A stretch of DNA of 59,163 bases from JBGRQA01 sp041725895 (GTDB lineage Bacteria; Bacteroidota; Bacteroidia; Bacteroidales; Marinifilaceae), in assembly GCA_041725895.1 (NCBI GenBank), contig JBGRQA010000036.1:1-59163 (forward strand), given 5' to 3'. This document shows, in pieces, positions 37,369 through 45,439 of this stretch; within the stretch, counting starts at the first letter, position 1; each line of letters starts with the position of its first letter. The translations under genes and the position numbers were made by a program. The notes below the pieces were generated by a model that had not been told where the DNA came from, made no database searches, and saw only the letters and a program-made list of their open reading frames with translations.

Positions 37369-37723
37369 GCTCTATATGATTTTTAATGGAGAAAATGAAT
37401 TGTGTTTGTTTGTAGATATTTACACAAATAGTGTTAATGTTCTATATCGCATAAACTTTAATCGAAGCGCATCGGCATTGGCAACGTAGGTGGGGCCCCA
37501 TAGACGAAAAAGGCGTTAAGAACAGAATGCTGTTTGAGCCGAGGAACGAGGTGAGTTCATTCTGTTTAGCCTTTGAGTCGTGATGGGTCAGCGAGTGCCG
37601 CAGCCTAGAATTTTTGGTACTTTTTTTTCATGAAAAAAGTACAGGATTGTTCGGCTAAAGGACGAAAGTATAATATTAGGAATTTCTTTGAACTAAAATC
37701 ACCCACTATAATCCAGATAGAAT
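37369..37723. repeat. Three-copy structured repeat, copy 1 (long form)
   Basis: It starts GCTCTATATGATTTTTAA and ends near ATAATCCAGATAGAA. It contains the shared core GCGCATCGGCATTGGCA, an internal module with inverted ACAGAATG...CATTCTGT (near 37530-37565), the block CGAGTGCCGCAGCCTAGAAT, a perfect GTACTTTTTT/AAAAAAGTAC hairpin at 37617-37642 and the block CGGCTAAAGGACGAAAG. It is not coding. Confidence 0.85.
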
Positions 37724-38009
37724 CATTTGTTTTGTATGTCAGTAAGTTATGTTCGTTATTTTTGAGGAAAACTCAGGGTAATTGTAAATTTGAAGGAGCT
37801 ATTCCCTGTAAAATAAATTGTCTGCAAAGTTTTCCGAAAAGAAAAAACCTTAAGTCTAAATTGTTACAATTGAATTTCTTAAATTGTATGGTACATGTTG
37901 TCTTCGTTTTTGAGGAGGTCGTATGGGGGTGTTGGACTGGAAGTGGAGGCCACAGCTAAGGCTCTTTGACATGTTGGAAAAAAAGGATATGATAAAAATC
38001 AAAATATAG

Positions 38010-38284
38010 GCTCTATATGATTTTTTGTGGGTAAAAATGAATTGTGTTTGTTCGAAGAATATTTACACCTATAATTCCTTGTTTCGAATCGCATAAAATT
38101 TAATCGTAGCGCATCGGCATTGGCAATCCCGATAGATCGGGATGATGGGTCAACGAGTGCCGTAGCCTAGAATTTTTGGTACTTTTTTTTCATGAAAAAA
38201 GTACAAGCCCGTCCGGCTAAAGGACAAGAGCATAATATTCGGAAATAATTAAAAAGAAAAGCTCCCACTATAATCCATATAGAA
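38010..38284. repeat. Three-copy structured repeat, copy 2 (short form)
   Basis: It has the same ends and core as copy 1, but the internal module of about 100 bases is replaced by a short ATCCCGATAGATCGGGAT hairpin. The terminal GTAC...GTAC hairpin at 38179-38204 is conserved. It lies about 290 bases from copy 1 in the same orientation. Confidence 0.85.
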
Positions 38285-38302
38285 CCAAAATATATTCTAA
38301 AC

Positions 38303-38347
38303 AAAACTTGTGGAAATGAATCTTCTGCGTTCATTTCCACAAGTTTT
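38303..38347 (-). terminator. Terminator hairpin of the Lrp-like gene
   Basis: A perfect 18-bp stem (AAAACTTGTGGAAATGAA and complement), with a T-run on the minus strand, 31 bases after the regulator stop. Confidence 0.88.
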
Positions 38348-38377
38348 ACACTTAAGCTGTAGGCCGGGAATTTTGCC

Positions 38378-38836
38378 TTACAAATCGTACCCCAACTTAT
38401 CGGAGGAGGAGATCACAAAGGTGCTGTTGAAACGGGTGAGGTATTTGAAACGTGAGAGTTTCTCCTGGATAAAGTACTGGAAGGCATTCATATCTTTCAC
38501 CATGATCTTTAGCATGGCATCAAAGTTTCCCGAGGTGTAGTAGAACTCCATCACTTCGGGCAGGGCCAGGGCATCCTCTTTGAATTTATCTACCACATCG
38601 CGGGTGTGCTTGGTGAGTAGGATAGAGATGAATACCACCATGCTGCGATCAATCTTTTCTGGATTGAGAACGGCCACATAGTTTTTTATAATTCCGCTTC
38701 GCTCTAACTTTTTAACCCTTTCGTAGACAGGAGTATTACTCAGATGTAGCTTTTCGGCCAGTTCCTTAATGGTGATTCGGCAATCCTGTTGCAGCAGCTG
38801 CAATATTTTTCGATCAATTCGGTCAAGGTTCTCCAT
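38378..38836 (-). CDS. Lrp/AsnC-family regulator
   Basis: A 152-residue feast/famine regulator. It has an N-terminal winged HTH (LDRIDRKILQLLQQDCRITI, then LAEKLHLSNTPVYERVKKLE) and a C-terminal RAM ligand domain (EVMEFYYTSGNFDAMLKIMV). It is divergent from the 2-oxoacid:ferredoxin oxidoreductase operon with a 313-base spacer. Lrp proteins sense amino acids, so control of a branched-chain 2-oxoacid enzyme would fit. That link is inferred from position only. Confidence 0.92.
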   Translation of the reverse strand: MENLDRIDRKILQLLQQDCRITIKELAEKLHLSNTPVYERVKKLERSGIIKNYVAVLNPEKIDRSMVVFISILLTKHTRDVVDKFKEDALALPEVMEFYYTSGNFDAMLKIMVKDMNAFQYFIQEKLSRFKYLTRFNSTFVISSSDKLGYDL

Positions 38837-39149
38837 AAAAAGAAAATTTATCTGGTAAATCCATAAATCAATAGTTTTGTAAAGATATAAATTCTTTTAA
38901 AAGTGTGTTTGTCTAGATTAGTTTTCTGTATTTGGGCGATCTCCTAGTAAATATTTACTGGAGGTTTTACATTTACAAGAGTTTTTCCCCTGGTTTTTAG
39001 GGGAACAGCACAACAAAATATAAAACAACCTGATGAGGGGATATAGCGGGAGATATATACCTTGTAGATTGAAAGTACACTCATCTTACGACCTACTTGA
39101 TACTAGTGACTTGCCACTTGATACTCTCATCCAGATACGAAACAGAACT

Positions 39150-39707
39150 ATGAAGGAAATTAGATGGCATGGAAGAGGAGGACAGGGAGGATTTACCGCT
39201 TCTCGTCTTTTAGGAATTGCTGCCAGTGTTCACGGAGGAAAGCATGCTTTGGCATTCCCATCCTTTGGACCAGAGCGACGAGGTGCGCCGGTACTGGCAT
39301 TTACCAAAATTGATGACACTAAGATTCACGATCGCAGCGAAGTTCAGGAAAGCGACTTTGTGGTGGTAATGGACGAAACCCTGGTGACTCCCGGTTTCGA
39401 AAAAGGGATTAAACCCGGAGCTTGCATCCTGATTAATACTCAAAATGTGGAGCAGTACTGCGAGGCATTAAAAGACTTTCAGGTTTTGGCCCTTGATGCC
39501 ACATCTCTGGCCATTGAAATTCTTGGACGCCCAATTACCAATACTGCAATGTATGGAGCCCTGGCTGCAGCATCAGGTTTGGTAAGTTTAGATGCTGCCA
39601 TTGCCAGCATCAAAACCGAGATGAAGCCTGCCCTGGCTGAAAAGAATATCAAAATTGTGGAGAGAGCTTATGAGGCAATCAGCGAACAGGTTGCAACTAC
39701 CTGTTAA
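39150..39707 (+). CDS. 2-oxoacid:ferredoxin oxidoreductase, gamma subunit
   Basis: A 185-residue gamma subunit. It opens with MKEIRWHGRGGQGGFTASRLLG, the family N-terminus, and carries the segment AFPSFGPERRGAPVLAF. The ATG at 39150 was chosen because an upstream in-frame ATG at 39033 would add a stretch translated from a repetitive CTTGATACT-type intergenic motif and unlike the family. It is the first gene of a gamma-delta-alpha-beta operon that converts a 2-oxoacid plus CoA to acyl-CoA, CO2 and reduced ferredoxin (or the reverse). Confidence 0.92.
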   Translation: MKEIRWHGRGGQGGFTASRLLGIAASVHGGKHALAFPSFGPERRGAPVLAFTKIDDTKIHDRSEVQESDFVVVMDETLVTPGFEKGIKPGACILINTQNVEQYCEALKDFQVLALDATSLAIEILGRPITNTAMYGALAAASGLVSLDAAIASIKTEMKPALAEKNIKIVERAYEAISEQVATTC

Positions 39708-39747
39708 ATTGAAAGCTTATCGTTAAAAAGGAGGGACTCAATAGATT

Positions 39748-40074
39748 GTGTCCAACAGAAACCCACAAAAACAATTGAAAATGAATCGACCAAAACACCA
39801 GGAATTCACAATTCCTACCCATATAGATGATTACCCTACCGGCCCGCAGTACAAGGCTGGTTTCCTGCCCGAGACCAATGCGGGATGGAGAACCTTCCGT
39901 CCTGTTGTTGATCATGATGCCTGCATCTATTGTCTTCGGTGCTATTTGCTATGTCCTGATGGAACCATCATGAAAGACAATGGCAAAATTACCATTGACA
40001 TGGATTATTGTAAAGGTTGTGGCGTTTGTGCGCATGAGTGCCCCAAGGACGCCATCAGCATGGAGAAGGAATAA
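39748..40074 (+). CDS. 2-oxoacid:ferredoxin oxidoreductase, delta (ferredoxin) subunit
   Basis: A 108-residue protein with two [4Fe-4S] motifs, CIYCLRCYLLCP and CKGCGVCAHECP, after a leader typical of delta subunits (GWRTFRPVVDHDAC). The GTG start at 39748 is preceded by AGGAGGGA about 12 bases upstream, a rather good ribosome site for this phylum. An ATG 11 codons later (39781) lacks one. A 181-base gap follows before the alpha gene. Confidence 0.9.
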   Translation: MSNRNPQKQLKMNRPKHQEFTIPTHIDDYPTGPQYKAGFLPETNAGWRTFRPVVDHDACIYCLRCYLLCPDGTIMKDNGKITIDMDYCKGCGVCAHECPKDAISMEKE

Positions 40075-40255
40075 TCCTCCTTCGCACTGCGTGCTTTGGA
40101 GTATAAATGATGCGAAAGGCAATATTGACTGTTATCAGTAGTCGTTTAGATGAAAACCCTTCGAGGAGGAAAGACTTGAGGCTTGTCACTTGTGGCTTGA
40201 AGCTAGAAGCTAAAGACTGACAAACAGATTCAAACCTTAATGAAAAAAACAAAAG

Positions 40256-41446
40256 ATGAGTAACAATAAAATATTTATTTCCGGTGATGAGGCTGTGGCC
40301 CAGGGGGTGAGATTATCCCGACCACACGTGATTGCAGCCTATCCAATTACCCCGCAAACCATCACTGTTGAGCGTTTGTCCGAAATGGTTGAGGCAGGCG
40401 AGATGGATGCGGAATACATGCACGTAGAGTCGGAGCACTCTGCGATTTCAGCTACTATGGGAGCCAGCGCTGTTGGTGCCAGAACTTTTACAGCCTCTTC
40501 CTCACAAGGTCTGTTGTATATGGCCGAGGGATTGCACTACTGTAGTGGTGGTCGTTGGCCCGTAGTGATGATGAATGCCAACCGTTCTGTGGCTTTGCCA
40601 TGGAGTATTTACGGCGATCAGCGGGATTCTCTTTCCCTGTTGGATTCCGGTTGGATTCAGGTTTACGTTGAGGATGCACAGGAAGCATTGGATATGATCA
40701 TCCAGGCCTACAAGATTGCGGAGCACAAAGATGTATTGACCCCTATGATGGTGAATTTGGATGGTTTCATCCTGACCCACACCTACGAGTTGGTGGAGAT
40801 ACCTGAGCAGAAAGATGTGGATGCCTTTCTGCCTGCATTCGAAACACCAAACAAAATGTCGTTCGATGAGCCCAAGAACCTTGGTTTTAGCTCACGTCCC
40901 GATGACAACACCGAATTCAAGTACCAGCAAAACGAGGCCATGTTCGATGCAGTGGATGTAATTCATGCAGTTGATCAGGAGTTTGCCGAGAAGTTTGGAC
41001 GTGAATACCACGGTATGGTGGAAGAGTACCGATGCGATGATGCTGATGTGGTACTGGTTGCACTGGGTAGTGTTTGTGGTACCGTTCGTGTGGTAGTAGA
41101 CAAATTGCGTAAGGAAGGCAAGAAAGTTGGTCTGTTGAAGATTCGCTACATGCGTCCTTTCCCCGAAGCCGAGGTGAAAGATTTGGCCAGAAGAGTGAAG
41201 GCAATGGGTGTGATTGATAAAGACATCTCTTTCGGTTACGAAGGAACCGTTTACACCAATGTGAATTCTGCTATATCTAAAATCGACAAGTACGTTTACA
41301 AGAGCAATTTCGTAGGAGGTCTTGGTGGTCGTGATATCACCAAAGCCGAAATCGAAGACATGTTCAACAAGCTGTACAGCGGATTGGAAAATAGGAGTGA
41401 AGAGAACGTAGAATTTTTTAGCCTTAACGTAGAAACCAATGACTAA
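40256..41446 (+). CDS. 2-oxoacid:ferredoxin oxidoreductase, alpha subunit
   Basis: A 396-residue alpha subunit. Visible motifs are GDEAVAQGVRLSRPHVIAAYPITPQT (family N-terminus), VESEHSAISATMGASAVGARTFTASSSQG and a C-terminal LLKIRYMRPFPEAEV. The four-subunit layout is that of pyruvate (Por) and 2-ketoisovalerate (Vor) enzymes. The sequence alone does not settle the substrate. Its stop overlaps the beta gene start by 8 bases, so the two are translationally coupled. Confidence 0.93.
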   Translation: MSNNKIFISGDEAVAQGVRLSRPHVIAAYPITPQTITVERLSEMVEAGEMDAEYMHVESEHSAISATMGASAVGARTFTASSSQGLLYMAEGLHYCSGGRWPVVMMNANRSVALPWSIYGDQRDSLSLLDSGWIQVYVEDAQEALDMIIQAYKIAEHKDVLTPMMVNLDGFILTHTYELVEIPEQKDVDAFLPAFETPNKMSFDEPKNLGFSSRPDDNTEFKYQQNEAMFDAVDVIHAVDQEFAEKFGREYHGMVEEYRCDDADVVLVALGSVCGTVRVVVDKLRKEGKKVGLLKIRYMRPFPEAEVKDLARRVKAMGVIDKDISFGYEGTVYTNVNSAISKIDKYVYKSNFVGGLGGRDITKAEIEDMFNKLYSGLENRSEENVEFFSLNVETND

Positions 41447-42359
41447 TTTAGTAGATATCCCAAAAGTGAATGCCAAAAACATGACCGAGAAGGAATTTTT
41501 CTACGGTCATAAGGCTTGTGCCGGATGTGGTGGAAGTATTGCCGTTCGTTTGGCCCTTAAAGTTTTAGGTGAGCGCACTTATACTGCCTTGCCTGCCGGG
41601 TGTATGTCAGCCGTAGGATTTATTTACCCTCAAATGGCATTCAATTCCAATGCTATTATCACCACTTTCCCAGGATCAGCCAGTATGGCGGCAGGGATTG
41701 CAGCAGGTGCCAAGGCTCTTGGACAGAAAGATTTTAAAACGGTAGTGTTTGCCGGTGACGGAGGAACAGCTGATATCGGATTCCAGGCCCTGTCGGGAAT
41801 GATCGATCGTAACGACGATGTGCTGTACATCTGCTACGATAACGAAGCCTACATGAATACCGGTATCCAGAAGAGTGGATTGACTCCTTACGGAACCAAA
41901 ACCACTACTACTCCGGCAGGTAAGAACATTCCGGGTACGGTAACTCACAAGAAGAACCTGTTTGAGATTATTGCTGCCCATGATATTGCCTATGCTGCAA
42001 CAGCAAGTATCGGTTATCCACAGGATTTTATAAACAAAGTAAACAAGGCCAAGCACATCAAAGGAGCTACCTTTATTCATGTGTACGCATCCTGTCCAAC
42101 CGGATGGGGAACCCCAACCGAAACCTCGGTTGAGATTGCAAAAGATGCAGTGGATTGCGGCCTGATCTTTTTGGCAGAGTATGAAAACGGCGAGTACAAA
42201 CTGAATCGCAACCCCAAAGAGTTCAAATCGGTTGAATCCTACCTGAAAAAGCAGGGACGCTTCAAGCACTTGTCAGAACAAGATATTGAGTTGATTACCG
42301 GGCACCGCGATATGAAGTGGTCTCGAATGAGAAAGCATTGGGAAACAGGTAATAAGTAA
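41439..42359 (+). CDS. 2-oxoacid:ferredoxin oxidoreductase, beta (TPP) subunit
   Basis: A 306-residue TPP-binding beta subunit. The cluster-binding segment is CAGCGGSIAVRLAL, the TPP/Mg motif is AGDGGTADIGFQALSGMIDRN, and the segment after it is NEAYMNTGIQKSGLTPYGTK, then TTTTPAG, which is typical of Por/Vor beta subunits. It overlaps the alpha gene by 8 bases and is followed by a terminator. The enzyme uses the [4Fe-4S] clusters of the delta subunit to pass electrons to ferredoxin. Confidence 0.94.
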   Translation: MTNLVDIPKVNAKNMTEKEFFYGHKACAGCGGSIAVRLALKVLGERTYTALPAGCMSAVGFIYPQMAFNSNAIITTFPGSASMAAGIAAGAKALGQKDFKTVVFAGDGGTADIGFQALSGMIDRNDDVLYICYDNEAYMNTGIQKSGLTPYGTKTTTTPAGKNIPGTVTHKKNLFEIIAAHDIAYAATASIGYPQDFINKVNKAKHIKGATFIHVYASCPTGWGTPTETSVEIAKDAVDCGLIFLAEYENGEYKLNRNPKEFKSVESYLKKQGRFKHLSEQDIELITGHRDMKWSRMRKHWETGNK

Positions 42360-42388
42360 CCAATTGCCTCATGCACTGAAATGATTGA

Positions 42389-42420
42389 AACCACCTCCGG
42401 TATGGAGGTGGTTTTCTTTT
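42389..42420 (+). terminator. Intrinsic terminator of the oxidoreductase operon
   Basis: AACCACCTCC and GGAGGTGGTT form a 10-bp stem with a 5-base loop and a TTTTCTTTT tail, 30 bases after the beta stop. Confidence 0.93.
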
Positions 42421-42454
42421 ACCCCCGTCAGGGTTTAAACCCCTGACGGGGGTA
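42421..42454. repeat. REP palindrome between convergent genes
   Basis: ACCCCCGTCAGGGTTT and its complement, abutting the operon terminator. On the minus strand it may also help to end the transcript of the gene at 42505. Confidence 0.85.
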
Positions 42455-42504
42455 CTATAGGAAAGCTTGACGCAGAGTAGAATCAGAAATATTTTAACCA
42501 TAAA

Positions 42505-43461
42505 TTATGCTTCAACCAATTCCTCCTCTTCCTTTGGTTGTTGATTTTTGGCAATCTCAGTCATCTTCATCCGAATTTGCAAACGTGTAGTTTCGCCCCA
42601 GGCATGGGAGAACTGAATGGCAAAAGGATGATAGTTGGTCTGTGTACATTTGAATTCGTAGGTACCGGGTTCCAGGTTCTGAATGCGGAAACGCCCCTTC
42701 TCACCTTTTAGTCGGTAAGCAATATTGGTATTGGGGATTTCAATCCAGCAATTGCTTATTGGCTCATTGGTCTCATCATCCGTAATGCTTCCCATAAGCG
42801 CCATTTTTCGTCTGGTCACTTTGTCCTTATGTACTATCTCATGATATTTAGCCAATAGTTCGGTTTGCGAAGTTGCAAAGAGGCTTTCCATCATTGGTGT
42901 CAATCGTTCGTATAGCAATTGATTGGTTTCTTCACTGTTTCTGTCAAGGTTTGTGGTCGCCACCTTTCGTCTTGCTCTTAGTACTTTCGGTTTTCCAATC
43001 AGTGCTTCATAGGCTGGTTTTATAATGTTTAAATTTTCCACCACTTCAGATGTTATTCCAATAGCAGGCAAATTTTCCGTATTGCTTTCACAATACTCCA
43101 ACACTTCCGTTGCTGTTGCAATCAGGCTTGCGGCGTTGAGATTCTTTAATTTGTTATAGGTTGTCTTCATCTGCGTTACCAAATCGGTATTCTTGGTTTT
43201 ATAGGCATAGTTGCAGATCAGCGTCATAATAGGAAAGAGAAGCTTGCAAAGTTGTTCCTTGGTCGTCCGCTTCTCCTTTGTGGCTCCCTTGGTGGGTTCT
43301 TCCTGGATTTGTACATTGTCCATGAGAATTTGGTACTTGCCAGGCAGTAAATCCACGATCTCCTTAACCTGGGGGCAGGCATCAATTACCTGCTGATACT
43401 CCGTAAACAAACCGATCAGACTTTTTAGTGCTTTGATCAGATAAAGAATGCTTTTTTTCAT
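42505..43461 (-). CDS. Helical protein with C-terminal carboxypeptidase-regulatory-like domain
   Basis: A 318-residue protein of unknown function. Residues 1-225 are mainly helical and charged (LIKALKSLIGLFTEYQQVID and so on), with no signal peptide or membrane segment. Residues about 230-300 form a beta-sandwich of the carboxypeptidase-regulatory type (MGSITDDETNEPISNCWIEI, KGRFRIQNLEPGTYEFKCTQ). The tail is acidic. It lies 30 bases after the repeat-bearing gene at 43492, so both are probably cotranscribed. I recognise no characterised family. Confidence 0.75.
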   Translation of the reverse strand: MKKSILYLIKALKSLIGLFTEYQQVIDACPQVKEIVDLLPGKYQILMDNVQIQEEPTKGATKEKRTTKEQLCKLLFPIMTLICNYAYKTKNTDLVTQMKTTYNKLKNLNAASLIATATEVLEYCESNTENLPAIGITSEVVENLNIIKPAYEALIGKPKVLRARRKVATTNLDRNSEETNQLLYERLTPMMESLFATSQTELLAKYHEIVHKDKVTRRKMALMGSITDDETNEPISNCWIEIPNTNIAYRLKGEKGRFRIQNLEPGTYEFKCTQTNYHPFAIQFSHAWGETTRLQIRMKMTEIAKNQQPKEEEELVEA

Positions 43462-43491
43462 TGTTTAAATTTTTAGAATAAAAGACCTGTT

Positions 43492-44160
43492 TTAAATGCA
43501 AGGAAGGCCTTGAACCTTTTTGTTTAAAAAAAATGGAAATAAGATGTTTTCGGTTTTGGTAATTCTTGAAAGGTAAACCCATAACAATTTTCGAATCCCA
43601 ATTGAAAGGGAGGATGCTTGTAAATCGAAATTTTCTGGTCGAAATGGATTGCTTTCTGTTCTTCGGGAAGTTCCCTGTGGTCGAAATGGATTGCTTTCTG
43701 TTCTTCGGGAAGTTCCCTGTGGTCGAAATGGATTGCTTTCTGTTCTTCGGGCAATTCTTTCTGTTCTTCGGGAAGTTCTCTGTGGTCGAAAATTGATTTC
43801 ATCAGGCTGAAATGAATTGCTTTCTGTCTTTCGGGAAAGTCTTTCTGTCCTTCGGGAAAGTCTCTGTGGTTGAAATCGAAATACCAGGTATGGATCCGAA
43901 ATGTGGGGTTTTGCCCTGAATGCATCATCCCATGCGGAGGAAAGCTTTTCCGTATTGTTTGGAAGAATCACGAGTTGAGAACATCCATTGCCTTTTTGAA
44001 CCAGGCAATTGCCCGATTCCTTTCTTCCTTTGCTCCGGTGCAAGAATGCCTTTTCAGGCTTCTTAGCGTCCTTTGCAGACGGATATTTTCCCATCACAGG
44101 TTCAGGCAAACGAATGGAGAATGTTCCTTCATTTTTTTCCAGTTGTGTGGATCCTTTCAT
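43492..44160 (-). CDS. Hypothetical protein with 14-residue Arg/Ser-rich repeats
   Basis: A 222-residue frame. The first ~90 residues are unique (MKGSTQLEKNEGTFSIRL...). Residues about 95-175 are encoded by the tandem DNA repeat and give RTSRRTESNPFRPQ-like 14-residue units and shorter SRRTER units. The end is hydrophobic to mixed. The spacing of 30 bases to the following gene and a unique N-terminus support translation, but the repeat is also open in another minus-strand frame (HRELPEEQKAIHFD units), so the frame is not certain. Confidence 0.45.
   Translation of the reverse strand: MKGSTQLEKNEGTFSIRLPEPVMGKYPSAKDAKKPEKAFLHRSKGRKESGNCLVQKGNGCSQLVILPNNTEKLSSAWDDAFRAKPHISDPYLVFRFQPQRLSRRTERLSRKTESNSFQPDEINFRPQRTSRRTERIARRTESNPFRPQGTSRRTESNPFRPQGTSRRTESNPFRPENFDLQASSLSIGIRKLLWVYLSRITKTENILFPFFLNKKVQGLPCI
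43637..43873. repeat. Tandem repeat, 42-base units built from about 21-base halves
   Basis: Units at 43637-43678 and 43679-43720 are identical, and a third begins at 43721 and diverges after about 30 bases. Shorter TTCTGTTCTTCGGGAAGTTC and TTCTGTCTTTCGGGAAAGTC modules follow. All units are multiples of three and keep several frames open. Confidence 0.9.
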
Positions 44161-44574
44161 GATACAAATTCTTTGTATTGATGACCAATTGCTGAGTTAG
44201 CTTGTTGATTAAAAAAATTATAGAGAGTAAATTGGGACAGAGGATCGCCTTTTTCGAGCAAAGAGAAAAGGAGGGGAGGAGAAGAAGGGTAGAAATGGAG
44301 GACTTTGTTTGGTTCTTTCAAACAAAGCCATTACGTATCGCCAGGCATCCAATTGTATCTTGAGAATTCAATAGAATTATGGGCCTGCATAAAATGTATT
44401 CGTTCTAATTGCAGATGCCTTTTTCGTCTATTCCCAGGTGAATGTTTGAGTGTGTTCATTTCCAGGTTTGTAAAGTGTAAAAAGAAGTTACAAAGAAAAA
44501 TAAATACGAGTCAAGGAAAATGAAGGAAAAAATAGTAAATATTTGTTTTGTAAAGAGGTAGCTGAATAAATAGA
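44161..44574. other. Gene-free spacer
   Basis: No gene is seen. It contains the upstream region of the repeat-protein gene and runs into structured-repeat copy 3. Confidence 0.45.
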
Positions 44575-44933
44575 GCTCTATATGATTTAATCGTTGGGAA
44601 AAATATAATTTGTTTTGCTCGTAAAATATTTAAACAAACAAACTCGTGATTTCAGACCATATTAACTTTAATAGTAGCGCTTTGGCATTGGCATCGTAGG
44701 TGGGGCCCCATAGGTAAGAAAGACGTTAAGAACAGAATGCTGTTTGAGCCGAGGAACGAGGTGAGTTCATTCTGTTTAGTCTTCGAACCGTTATGGGTCA
44801 ACGAGTGCCGTAGCCTTGATTTTTTGTTTCTTTTGTATTAAGACAAAAGAAAAGTCCGTCCGGCTAAAGGACGAAAGCATAATATCGGAAGTTACTTTAA
44901 AAGAAAAATCACCCAAAATAATCCATCAAGAAA
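44575..44933. repeat. Three-copy structured repeat, copy 3 (long form)
   Basis: Same order as copy 1: GCTCTATATGATTT start, CTTTGGCATTGGCA core, the internal module GTGGGGCCCCATAG with inverted ACAGAATG...CATTCTGT, CGAGTGCCGTAGCC, a hairpin and CGGCTAAAGGACGAAAG. The hairpin at 44827-44852 is TTTCTTTTGT/ACAAAAGAAA. Both arms differ from copies 1 and 2, yet the 10 pairs are perfect. Confidence 0.85.
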
Positions 44934-44940
44934 CCAAAAA

Positions 44941-44965
44941 AGCCATCCCTTTTTAAGAGATGGCT
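44941..44965 (-). terminator. Intrinsic terminator of the HMA-protein gene
   Basis: AGCCATC and GATGGCT form the stem, with a run of T on the minus strand (A-run at about 44936-44940), 23 bases past the stop. Confidence 0.85.
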
Positions 44966-44988
44966 CCTTTCCATAAGTAAGAGATCGA

Positions 44989-45306
44989 TTATTTCTTCTC
45001 CTCTTTCTCTACTTTAAAGCCCAGCTTTTTAATTGCTTTCTCAAGGTTTTCGCTGTTGGTGGCTTTGGTTTTATAGGTAACGGTTACCTTCTGTTTCTTG
45101 AAATCGACCTTCAGGTCCTTCACACCCTTTTCAAAAGGAAGGTTCTTTTCAATTTTTCGAACACAACCTTGACAGTCCAGTTCTACATTGAAAGTAACGG
45201 TTTCCACCTTTTTTACATCCTGTTTCTGCGCGTAAGCCGCTGTAGTAAATAGGATAATTGCAATGGCCATTGTGGCCTTTTTCAGAATTTGTGTGATGGT
45301 TTTCAT
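44989..45306 (-). CDS. Periplasmic HMA-domain metal-binding protein
   Basis: A 105-residue protein with a signal peptide (hydrophobic MAIAIILFTTAAYA, cut about residue 26) and one heavy-metal-associated domain carrying Cys-Gln-Gly-Cys in ELDCQGCVRKIEKNL. HMA domains bind Cu(I) and related ions. It is last in a minus-strand group with a TonB receptor and an HYC_CC_PP-type protein, which supports a copper or other soft-metal role. The C-terminus is lysine-rich. Confidence 0.88.
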   Translation of the reverse strand: MKTITQILKKATMAIAIILFTTAAYAQKQDVKKVETVTFNVELDCQGCVRKIEKNLPFEKGVKDLKVDFKKQKVTVTYKTKATNSENLEKAIKKLGFKVEKEEKK

Positions 45307-45320
45307 GTTTTTGATTTTTT

Positions 45321-45430
45321 GCTACAAGCTATAAGCCTCAAGCTACTAGCCAGTAGCGGTTAGTATTGGTTTAAATTTAGTTTCCTATTTTGGATATTGT
45401 CTTGAAGCTTGTAGCTGGCAGCTTGAAGCT
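45321..45430. repeat. Degenerate AAGCTTGTAGCTTGAAGC-type repeat
   Basis: Several overlapping, partly inverted copies of motifs such as GCTACAAGCT, CTCAAGCTAC, CTTGAAGCTTGTAGC and GCAGCTTGAAGC fill the spacer between the HMA and TonB genes. Related motifs occur at 36868, 39095 and 40176. Confidence 0.6.
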
Positions 45431-45439
45431 TCCTTTGCA

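Noticed and set aside
37630..37959. A 109-codon plus-strand frame
   Set aside because: It begins inside the hairpin of repeat copy 1 and has no features; the sister copies do not encode it.
43637..43873. Possible CRISPR array
   Set aside because: The repeats are head-to-tail without unique spacers of constant length, are not palindromic and have no cas genes nearby, so they form a tandem repeat.
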